In this document: piece after piece, positions 57,373 through 64,000 of the stretch
Numbering within the stretch: position 1 is the first letter of the stretch
Layout of the letters: every line of letters begins with the position of its first letter
From: Bathynomus jamesi
Lineage: Eukaryota > Arthropoda > Malacostraca > Isopoda > Cirolanidae
DNA: 64,000 nucleotides
Assembly: GCA_023014485.1 (NCBI GenBank)
Contig: JAJOZX010000927.1
Location: forward strand, 87,001-151,000
Reading direction: 5' to 3'
Made by a program: the position numbers and the translations under genes
Notes under the pieces: model-generated
Told to the model about the DNA's origin: nothing
Database searches by the model: none
The model's input: only the letters and a program-made list of their open reading frames with translations

Positions 57373-57671
57373 CTAGTAATTACGAAGATTCTTTTTCTTG
57401 ATTTCTTTTAAATTTTTTCTATAAAGTTCTGTGGTTTGAATTGCTTGAAGCTGAGCTTCATCTTTAACTGTAGGAGCCAGATCAGTTATAAGCTTAATAG
57501 TCCTTTCAGCACAATCATTGACAATCTTCAAATTACTCACAAACTCTTCCATTTCATTATAATTTGGGTCTGAGCACCATTCTCCCACTGGCTTTGACAA
57601 CCAACAACTTTCTAAATTCATGATTTTAAAGATTTTCCATGAATTAGGTCCTATCAAATCCACCAGATGTA
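57373..57671 (-). pseudogene. E3 transposase-like protein, C-terminal part
   Basis: Minus-strand frame downstream of the Tc1 insertion. Contains MNLESCWLSKPVGEWCSDP and NLKIVNDCAERTIKLITDLA, matching the C-terminal block of E2 (VNDCAERGVKLTSDF). It ends NLRNY at 57373. The conserved Glu-Arg in this block is a candidate for the third catalytic residue (inference). Confidence 0.65.
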
Positions 57672-58920
57672 CAGGGGTTGGACAAAATAATATGAACACC
57701 TTGATAAATGGCGGTTTTTATTCTTAATATGGAGTTGGTCCTCCTTTAGCGGCAATAACAGCTGCAATGCCTCGGGGAATTGATTCATACAGCTTTTGGA
57801 CAGTGGCTAGAGGAATCCTGAGCCATTCTTCGAGCAAACCCTGCTCCAGTTCCTCCAAAGACGCCGGCGGTGGGAATCGGCTTCTGACCTGCTGCTCCAA
57901 CTGACAACACAGATGCTCGATAATGTTAAGATCCGGGGATTGTGGAGGCCAATCCAAGCGTTCTACTTCACTAACATGCTCTTCAAACCAGTTTTTAACG
58001 ACCCCAGCGGTGTGGATTGGTGCATTATCATCCTGGAAGACGGCGCCGCCATTGGGAAACAGCGTTTGGACCATGGGATGGACCTGGTCAGCCAATATTG
58101 ACAGATAGACCTTGGCGTTAACCCTACCATGCAGTACTACAGCTGGGCCAAGAGTATTCCACGATATTGCTGCCCAAACCATCACAGATCCGCCTCCATG
58201 CTTAACGGTTGGGGTCAGGCAGTCGGGGTCATAAGCATCTTTAGGCTGTCTCCAGACGTAAACTCGACCGGAACATGGAAATAGCGTAAAGGAGGATTCG
58301 TCGGAGTAGACTACATTCTTCCACCGGTCCATTGACCAATTCTTATGGTCATTACACCATTTTCTGCGCCGCTCAATGTTGATGTGCGAAAGGAAGGGTT
58401 TGGCATTTGCAGCCCTCCCATGGTATCCAGCTCCATGGAGCTCGCGACGTACAGTTCTGGTCGATACCGGGCTTGCAAGATGCTGGTTAAGCTCTGGAGT
58501 CACTTTTGGAGCTGTGGTCTTATGGTTCTTTGTCACAATGCGCTTTAGCACCCGGCGGTCTCGATCACACAGCTTCTTCTTGCGTCCACTGTTGCATTTG
58601 TCGGTGCTTGTCTTTCCATGGTTTTGGACAGTTCCTCTGGATACATTGAACATCTGAGCGGTTTTCGTCACCGATGCACCAGCCATCCGCGCTCCGACAA
58701 TTTGCCCTCTTTGGAAGTCTGACAGGTCTTTCATAACTGCTAATTCATAATTCACTCAGATCTGTAAAAACAACGTGAGGGTTATAACATGACGTATACA
58801 CTCTCTGTTACGCATTTAAATAGGTTTGCCAGTCATTTGACCGTTTACTTTGTGTCTGAGCAGTCCGTAAAGATAACCGGTGAAATCGGCGGGTGTTCAT
58901 ATTATTTTGTCTAACCCCTG
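57672..58920 (-). mobile_element. Complete Tc1-like element (DD36E)
   Basis: 29-bp inverted termini at 57672-57700 and 58892-58920 starting CAGGGGTTGGACAAAATAAT, with a single mismatch between ends. TA target sites lie at 57670-57671 and 58921-58922. The transposase gene is open throughout. Inserted in the coding region of E3. It is the least damaged element in the window. Confidence 0.9.
57724..58734 (-). CDS. Tc1-like transposase, apparently intact
   Basis: Start chosen at the second Met (MKDLSDFQRGQIVGARMAGA, 58734), which matches the usual Tc1 family start; an upstream in-frame ATG-like codon would add 7 residues. About 336 residues, normal for Tc1. The N-terminal helix-turn-helix (VTKTAQMFNVSRGTVQNHG) and second DNA-binding domain (VSTRTVRRELHGAGYHG) are followed by the catalytic residues in VVYSDESSFTLF, VFQDDNAPIHTAG and SPDLNIIEHLCCQLE. 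There are 36 residues between the second Asp and the Glu (DD36E). It cuts and pastes the element at TA sites. No stop or frameshift is seen. Confidence 0.9.
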   Translation of the reverse strand: MKDLSDFQRGQIVGARMAGASVTKTAQMFNVSRGTVQNHGKTSTDKCNSGRKKKLCDRDRRVLKRIVTKNHKTTAPKVTPELNQHLASPVSTRTVRRELHGAGYHGRAANAKPFLSHINIERRRKWCNDHKNWSMDRWKNVVYSDESSFTLFPCSGRVYVWRQPKDAYDPDCLTPTVKHGGGSVMVWAAISWNTLGPAVVLHGRVNAKVYLSILADQVHPMVQTLFPNGGAVFQDDNAPIHTAGVVKNWFEEHVSEVERLDWPPQSPDLNIIEHLCCQLEQQVRSRFPPPASLEELEQGLLEEWLRIPLATVQKLYESIPRGIAAVIAAKGGPTPY

Positions 58921-58922
58921 TA

Positions 58923-60130
58923 TATCTGGGTGTAGTTCTGGAACTTCTGGCTTTCCTATAATAATTTCATCTGGAACTTCAGTTCCTAATAAACGAGCTG
59001 CGATACTTGCTTTTGTATTTTCATCTAAAATTTTACTAAAAAGAGATAAAACTACAAGTTCTTGACTTAAATACCACTTGTGTCTTAAGAATGCATCTAC
59101 TGCAGCAATAGAAACTTCTGGATGTACTTCCTGCCAGACATTAACTAATTGCTTATAAAATCGCAAGTCATTGAGTGGTGCTTCTGCAGCTAATGGGGTC
59201 TTTAGCCAATAAGGGCCATAAACTAAAGATGTAAACTTGACAAATCTTCCAAATGATTCTTTTACTTCTGGTTCATAGTTAAGCTGATCTCTAAATAAGA
59301 CAAGTTTATTTGAATACAGCTGAGGTGCCATGAATCTAGCTTGATGGCATGCTCCTGGTTTACGAAGATGTATCTTTGAAAGCCTGTGCCCCAACAATAA
59401 ACAGTTTAATTCTAAATATTCTAAGTAATCATCTCTGAAATAATTTTTGTTCTCTAATAAAGAATTATAAATTATATATGATATATTTGCACTTTCTTTA
59501 ATATCCATCAACAAAGGCCTTGTTATATTTATTTCTTTAGTTTGGGATAATGTTATTTTGGACCAGCTTTTCGAAAATTTTTCAAATATGGGATAATCGG
59601 GACCAGTGCTTTTTCCAAAGATGCATTGCCAAACAGATTTTACAATAAGTTCGCCAATGTGGTGACGGCATGCTAAATATAATAATGGTCTATTCAGATT
59701 TCTTTCTATATAAATGCAAGCTCCTTTGTTAATGCCTGTATTTGAGGCCGTCGTGTCAAATGACATACCTCTCAACTGCATAATCGTTTAGGTCTCCACC
59801 GCCGGCTCTAATTAAAGCAGAAATTATTAATGTAGCTGTTCTAACAGACACATTTCCTCTGTCTATAGCACTGGCTACAATAGACTCTTTAAGTACATTC
59901 TAGGTAGGTAGATAGGCTTTTGTTCTTTAGTTGTTTTTAGTCTTTTATTGAGGTAATCATAATCGTTAGAACTATCTCCCTCACATTCTAATTCCTCTAT
60001 TTTCACTTTACAGTAGATGGTTTGCTTATTCTCTCTTGTTCTTTCTGACGTAAACGTTCATTGGTTGCTAGTCTTTTTATTTTATTTTTTATTCTTTGCT
60101 CTGAAATCTTATCTCGGAAGATAATAACTG
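58923..60130 (-). pseudogene. E3 transposase-like protein, N-terminal and catalytic part
   Basis: Minus-strand frames. At 60130-59790: a basic linker (RLATNERLRQKEQERISK), an acidic patch (EELECEGDSSNDYDY), KPIYLPRMYLKES and VSVRTATLIISALIRAGG, the equivalents of E1 and E2 blocks. From 59781: MSFDTTASNTGINKG (candidate second Asp), YLACRHHIGELIVKSVW, RKPGACHQARFMAPQLYS, LRHKWYLSQELVVLSLFS. The first-Asp block and part of the middle are missing or shifted at about 59785. Tc1 interrupts the gene after PELHPDIQ. Confidence 0.65.
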
Positions 60131-60317
60131 TTATCGGATTAACGCTTTAGTGCCCAACACTGCTCATACCCAACCCACGCCTCCCGCCTCCCGCCTCCTG
60201 TCTCCCTGCACGGTCCCTCCGAGTCCAAAAACAACGCGTCGGCTGCTCATTGTCGCCTCAGAGCTTGACCCGACTGGACGTTCTCACCTCGCAGAATCAA
60301 TAGAAAACTATTAAAAG
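60131..60317. other. GC-richer junction segment
   Basis: Contains a (CCCGCCT)n-like stretch (CGCCTCCCGCCTCCCGCCTC) and no coding signal. It may act as the leader of the ORF cluster that follows; this is only inference from position. Confidence 0.3.
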
Positions 60318-60485
60318 ATGGAGCTTCCATTGAGCAGCATCCTCAGTGCAGTATACGACGTGTCCGTGCTGATGTCTGTGCGTGTATTCAGGCGTAATAC
60401 CGATGCTGTTAATTATGTACTTGAAACGAGATGTAAACATTCAAACTCTGTTAGACGAAATGTTATTCAAGTGTTGAAGAGATGA
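60318..60485 (+). CDS. Small overlapping ORF a, unknown
   Basis: 55 codons from ATG 60318 (begins MELPLSSILSAVYDVSVLMS). Its TGA (60483-60485) overlaps the ATG of ORF b (60482) in an ATGA arrangement. Moderately basic C terminus. No homology is recognised. Confidence 0.4.
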   Translation: MELPLSSILSAVYDVSVLMSVRVFRRNTDAVNYVLETRCKHSNSVRRNVIQVLKR

Positions 60486-60787
60486 ATAGAATATTCGTGT
60501 TGGTTGAGAAGTTGGGGGAGGACCGTTATAAATTACTTGTGGGTGTAGGCACAAAAAGAGAGCAGATAAGCGATGCACCCTTATACGCCATTATTTGTAC
60601 GCTATGCGTAAATAGTGATACAAACCAACCCTGCGTTGATATAAGGTTGATGTGGAAGAATGCTGCTGACAATAACACCCTTATCCCCACACGAAGCCGT
60701 TTCATTCTCGACAGAATGATTGAAGTCGTCGGCTTCCGTAAACTGAAACCTATATTAGACGCTCGTGTTTCTGATGCGTTATTTTGA
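60482..60787 (+). CDS. Small overlapping ORF b, unknown
   Basis: 101 codons. Blocks: MNRIFVLVEKLGEDRYKLLV, APLYAIICTLCVNSDTNQPC, FILDRMIEVVGFRKLKPIL. It looks like a folded globular protein, with no low complexity and a mixed hydrophobic pattern. Its end overlaps the ATG of ORF c (60774) by 14 nt. No family is recognised; a gene of the same virus-like element as the polymerase is a possibility. Confidence 0.5.
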   Translation: MNRIFVLVEKLGEDRYKLLVGVGTKREQISDAPLYAIICTLCVNSDTNQPCVDIRLMWKNAADNNTLIPTRSRFILDRMIEVVGFRKLKPILDARVSDALF

Positions 60788-61049
60788 CACGGTGCTTGAA
60801 TACGCGTACACCATCCTGCTCGATGATTTTACCAAGTGTAGAGCCGAACAAGGGAAGAATGGTTTGGAACTGGCTGCGTATTTAGAAGGTGCAGACTTCT
60901 CGAAATACCATGAACTTTGGTACAAAGGGCTAGGACGGTACAGGGCTGAACTCAGCTTCACTGTTCACCCTGAAGAATTATTTCTTTATATAAGACACAG
61001 TTGTCGGCACGATTTGGAAACGTACTTCAATTGTCGATATGAGTTGTGA
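60774..61049 (+). CDS. Small overlapping ORF c, unknown
   Basis: Starts at ATG 60774 inside the end of ORF b (MRYFDTVLEYAYTILLDDFT) and reads 91 codons; further blocks are LELAAYLEGADFSKYHELWY and YIRHSCRHDLETYFNCRYEL. Its stop overlaps the ATG of ORF d (61039) by 11 nt. An alternative is that b and c are one gene with a frameshift, but an ATG at the junction fits separate genes. Confidence 0.5.
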   Translation: MRYFDTVLEYAYTILLDDFTKCRAEQGKNGLELAAYLEGADFSKYHELWYKGLGRYRAELSFTVHPEELFLYIRHSCRHDLETYFNCRYEL

Positions 61050-61384
61050 AGAAGAATTTACAGTTGAAAAGGTCGGCGCTGAGAGAATAAACACCCGTTT
61101 GGAAAGGAGTGTTTGTAGCAGATGATGACATCTTTGTGCGTGCTTTTGACTGTATTCTATTTGCATTTAAAGAGCGTGATAGTTTAACTCACAATTGTAA
61201 AGTGGGTACAAAAATAGTGTTAAACGAGCTGAAAGCCCTTTATATTGAATATAGATACCCGCATACTTTGAGCGGTGAATTAATGTTAAGTCGCATTTAT
61301 TGTGTAGTACAGAGCAATGAGGATGTAAGTGTGGATTCGATTACGTGCGAGTTTACTATTTTATTTAAGCGTGGTAGAATTTAA
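61039..61384 (+). pseudogene. Small overlapping ORF d, one frameshift
   Basis: ATG 61039 gives MSCEEEFTVEKVGAERINTR. A 1-nt change near 61105 shifts the reading to the frame that continues as DDDIFVRAFDCILFAFKERD and LSRIYCVVQSNEDVSVDSIT and ends at 61384. Together about 114 residues. No recognised family. Confidence 0.4.
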
Positions 61385-61417
61385 CGCATGTATTTCCATT
61401 TTTTACGCATATATATG

Positions 61418-61507
61418 TGTATATATATATATATATATAACGTGTATTTTGATGTACATAGAATTCTTCTGTACTAACTGTATTATTTTTTGTTTTGATG
61501 TGTGTAT

Positions 61508-61553
<46 letters not shown>
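61418..61553. repeat. (TA)n tracts
   Basis: TA repeats at 61418-61438 and 61503-61553; the frame across them at 61329-61559 is not a gene beyond ORF d. Confidence 0.8.
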
Positions 61554-61556
<3 letters not shown>

Positions 61557-61589
61557 TAAGTATAGTAGTGAAAATTAAAAATTTCGAAT

Positions 61590-62320
61590 TTGCTTCTTTC
61601 TATAGTGCGTGTTGTTTCTTTTCCTGTTGCTTTTATATTGGTTGTTATTTCAATAATGTCGTGATCTGATATTATAGTTAGAGATATTTCTGTTATCAAT
61701 TAAGTTGCCTGTGTTTGTGACTATCAAATCTAGGCAGTTGCTTTCCTTGTATTTTCCGTTATTTCTTGTGTTAGCATAAATTCATCGGCTACAGCTAAGA
61801 GCATTTTTGCCTGCTTCTCGTCTTCCTCTGTGTTCGCCTTATCTTGGTGTATACATATATTTCTTCCTATCCTTTTATATTTCATAAATGGAAAATTAAA
61901 ACACCACAGAGAAAAATATTTGGGGTTGGGGGGAGTAGATCTTTCACCCAGGTCCTGACCTCTGTAATACTATGTGAAAATTTTGAAGTTGGCGTGTTCG
62001 GGGGTCTGTATATTACAATTAGTACCATATTTAATTTTTCAACTTTTGCTGCTACTGATTCTTTGTAGTTGTTTGAAGTACTTATAGCCATTTCTGCCAT
62101 GTTTTTCGCGTGTAGAAATAGCACAGCTTCCTTTACGCTTTACTGTTCTGTCGGCTCGAAGTAAGTTATCGTCGTCAATTTGCATTTCTTTTTTGTCGAT
62201 ACAAAACTCACAGTTTTCACAGTTCGCCTGGCAGCCCTTCAGATAAGTTTCTGTGAGGCATGTAAAGTCTGCTCTTGTTTCTTGCATGAGTCCTTTCAGG
62301 TATGTGACTTTGTCCATGGA
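61590..62320 (-). pseudogene. LINE endonuclease domain fragment
   Basis: Minus strand. The start at 62317 (MDKVTYLKGLMQETRADFTC) is followed by LTETYLKGC (catalytic Glu block), the frame 62124-61882 with NMVLIVIYRPPNTPTSKF, then about 61830-61600 with DEFMLTQEITENTRKSNCLD and LDLIVTNTGN. This is the apurinic-like endonuclease of a CR1/RTE-related LINE. Reverse transcriptase is not present downstream; (TA)n follows. Confidence 0.7.
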
Positions 62321-62339
62321 ATGGTTTGGTTTAACACCC

Positions 62340-62870
62340 TAAATATTGTCTAGGATTATTTTTATTTTTTCGCTTTCATCTTTCCCTTTAAGTAGTTCAG
62401 ATTCGTTTTCTAATGGTGGTGCATGTTTCATTGCCTTGTGATCCTCAGAGAATTTTCCTTTCTTTATCTGTTTCTATACTTGTCCCGATATCGCATGAAA
62501 TTTCTTTCTGTATGCATTCTGTACGGCTCTCGAATGGCCGTATTTGACCGTATTTGCTGGGTGGTATTTAGTAGTTGAATTGTGTTGACTACGTCTAAAA
62601 AATTGGTAGCCTTGTCTGTTGCTGGTTTTACCTACTCACCTGCGTGTTCCTTTGAGAGTGATGGTAACGGCATTTTTGCCCGTATTTGCATCTCCCATAT
62701 CTTGCATAAGTTTTACGGTTAGTAAAGTGGTGGCACTTGCATTTTATTCGAATTTACAAAATCCATTTTTGTAATGGAAGTTACATAAAGTGAAATGTGT
62801 ATAAATGCATTGCTTAGCCCGGTATCGGCAATGCCCTTTTTCATAATATTTACATATGATATTTTCTAGT
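62340..62870 (-). pseudogene. Likely LINE ORF1 with CCCH zinc-finger segment
   Basis: The minus-strand translation near 62850-62760 reads ICKYYEKGHCRYRAKQCIYT and FHYKNGFCKFE, a CCCH-type zinc-finger spacing. Farther down are stretches such as KATNFLDVVNTIQLLNTTQQ and FMRYRDKYRN. It lies directly upstream of the endonuclease, where ORF1 of the same LINE is expected. Frames are interrupted, and the assignment rests on position and the Cys/His pattern. Confidence 0.4.
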
Positions 62871-63217
62871 TCTTGTCGTCTGTTTATTTTCTATTTTTAG
62901 TTTTTGTCCTCCTCTTATCATTATCCTCGTTAGGCAGTTTTTCCATATCACAGATTGTATTTGGTCTTTGTTCGTTCTTTTACAATAGCGACTTCTTTCC
63001 TTGTTACATTTTCATTTGTCCCTCTCTCATCCACACCGTTTTGCTTCGGGACATTTTGGTCCTCTTTTTATCCCATTATTCTCTCCTTTTCTTTCGCATT
63101 CGTATTCGTGTTCTCCATTTCTTTAAATATCGCAAATGAGTTTACAGTTTCAGTACATGCGTCACACAGAAATTTGATGCCCGTGATTTGTTTTGCGTTC
63201 GACACAAGGATTTTTTC
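62871..63217. other. Spacer without recognisable genes
   Basis: T-rich. The two plus-strand frames (62873-63139 and 62955-63245) are Phe/Leu/Ser-rich from composition and lack domains. Confidence 0.45.
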
Positions 63218-63225
63218 CTATCATC

Positions 63226-63983
63226 TAGGGTTGGCAGTGCTCTGAGTTTGCTGGCTCCAGCTCCGGAGTGCTCCAGTGATTCAGCTCCTGCTCCACTAAC
63301 CCCAGCTTTATATCTTAAGTTGCTCCAGAGTACGATCTTGCTCCAGACTGATACTTTAGCGTCTTTTATTGCGCTACAGCTCAAAATATACAAAAACTGA
63401 ATGCACATTAGGATAGTAAAATCATTAAGGCTAGTAATCTAATAAATACTAAGTGCTTGCCTCACTTATACAGCTTCAATTTTAGTTGGTCAGAGTAATG
63501 GTTTTAGGGTGCTCAAAAGTACCTGCTTTTTATGACATTCTAATCTATTATAAAAAACGCGTCATTTTTCGTAACCGTACGATTTACTATCCATATTTGG
63601 CAAACTGGTACGGTCAGAATACTATATTACGATTAAAAAATATTGTACGCACATTCGTACACTAAACATTAGCGGTCCGGTTTCTTTACAACAAGAATTT
63701 TACATGCTCAAAGAAAACCGTTCAACGTCAAACCGTCCAAAACACCAATCGCTAGTGATAGCTCCTATTCTCTAAACTTGCTCTACTATAAGTGGAGCAG
63801 CTTCAGGCTTTGGCTCCAGTTCCAAGTTCCGGAGCGCTCCGATAAGTCTGGCTCCAGCTCTGCTCCGGCTCCACAATCCCAACTCCGACTCCGGCGCAAA
63901 GGTTAAACAATTGGCCTGTTCCATTCCGGCTCCGAATCTTGGAATTGGCTCCTGGCTCCGGAGCCGGAGCACTGCCAATCCTA
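63226..63983. mobile_element. Non-autonomous hAT element with GGCTCC-type subterminal repeats
   Basis: Termini TAGGGTTGGCAGTGCTC at 63226 and its complement ending at 63983 (16 of 17 match). The 8-bp target duplication CTATCATC lies at 63218-63225 and 63984-63991. Many copies of GCTCCGGAG/GGCTCC lie at both ends, presumably transposase-binding repeats. It has no coding capacity beyond composition-driven frames. Confidence 0.85.
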
Positions 63984-64000
63984 CTATCATCCCAATTCAT

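Larger units (their letters stand above)
56936..60130 (-). mobile_element. Transposon E3 of the unassigned family, 5' truncated, carrying Tc1
   Basis: The 3' terminus AGGGTGTCCCGTTAAACCC starts at 56936, exactly where the mariner transposase is cut, and resembles the AGGGTG ends of E1 and E2. Minus-strand coding fragments extend from about 60130 to 57373. A complete Tc1 element (57672-58920) is inserted near the 3' end of the gene. No opposite terminus or target duplication was found near 60130-60320, so the 5' end is lost. Confidence 0.6.

Noticed and set aside
62873..63245. Hydrophobic plus-strand frames that might be membrane proteins
   Set aside because: Phe/Leu content follows from T-rich composition; no start context and overlapping in two frames.
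63188..64000. Ala/Pro/Ser-rich frames near the window end
   Set aside because: They translate the GGCTCC-type subterminal repeats of a non-autonomous hAT element.

Overview
The window looks like a piece of an invertebrate nuclear genome, most plausibly an arthropod and perhaps a decapod crustacean. It is AT-rich, full of long (TA)n and (TG)n microsatellites, and built almost entirely of transposable elements of many classes. The host assignment is inference from this composition and the element mix; no conserved host gene is seen. The only possible host coding sequence is a pair of phase-matched candidate exons near 50.1-50.5 kb.

Layout. 0-4.4 kb: AT-rich spacer with palindromic miniature elements and a SINE fragment. 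4.4-7.4 kb: a complete DNA transposon (E1) of a family I cannot assign. 7.4-11.1 kb: spacer, a hairpin repeat, a hAT-like miniature element and an LTR-like core promoter. 11.1-16.5 kb: dispersed repeats, a 21-bp tandem array inside a TIR element, a CR1-like LINE carrying two palindromic elements, two tRNA-derived SINEs and an internally deleted DD41D mariner-like element. 16.5-19.7 kb: a large inverted repeat enclosing a LINE fragment and two hairpins. 19.9-38.0 kb: a three-level nest, in which a hAT transposon (8-bp TSD) is split by a BEL/Pao retrotransposon (5-bp TSD), itself split by a Gypsy retrotransposon (4-bp TSD). 38.1-39.0 kb: ORF1 of a CR1-like LINE. 39.1-48.5 kb: an I-type LINE on the minus strand, interrupted by a second member of the unassigned transposon family (E2, 10-bp flanking duplication) and by a CR1 3' fragment. 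48.6-49.9 kb: two more LINE 3' fragments. 50.8-61.4 kb: a truncated Tc1 element, a decayed Maverick/Polinton-type DNA polymerase B, a mariner, the third family member (E3) with a complete Tc1 (DD36E) element inside it, and a cluster of small overlapping ORFs with virus-like packing. 61.5-64 kb: a LINE ORF1/endonuclease fragment and a hAT-like miniature element.

The strongest candidate for something undescribed is the E1/E2/E3 family. Its three diverged members share a protein architecture: an acidic/basic linker, D...D, a C/H/E-rich block, an Arg-Trp/Arg-Phe block and a C-terminal Glu-Arg block. They also share termini beginning AGGGTG, and E1 and E2 have direct repeats of about 9-10 bp flanking them. 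The second candidate is the overlapping ORF cluster at 60.3-61.4 kb.
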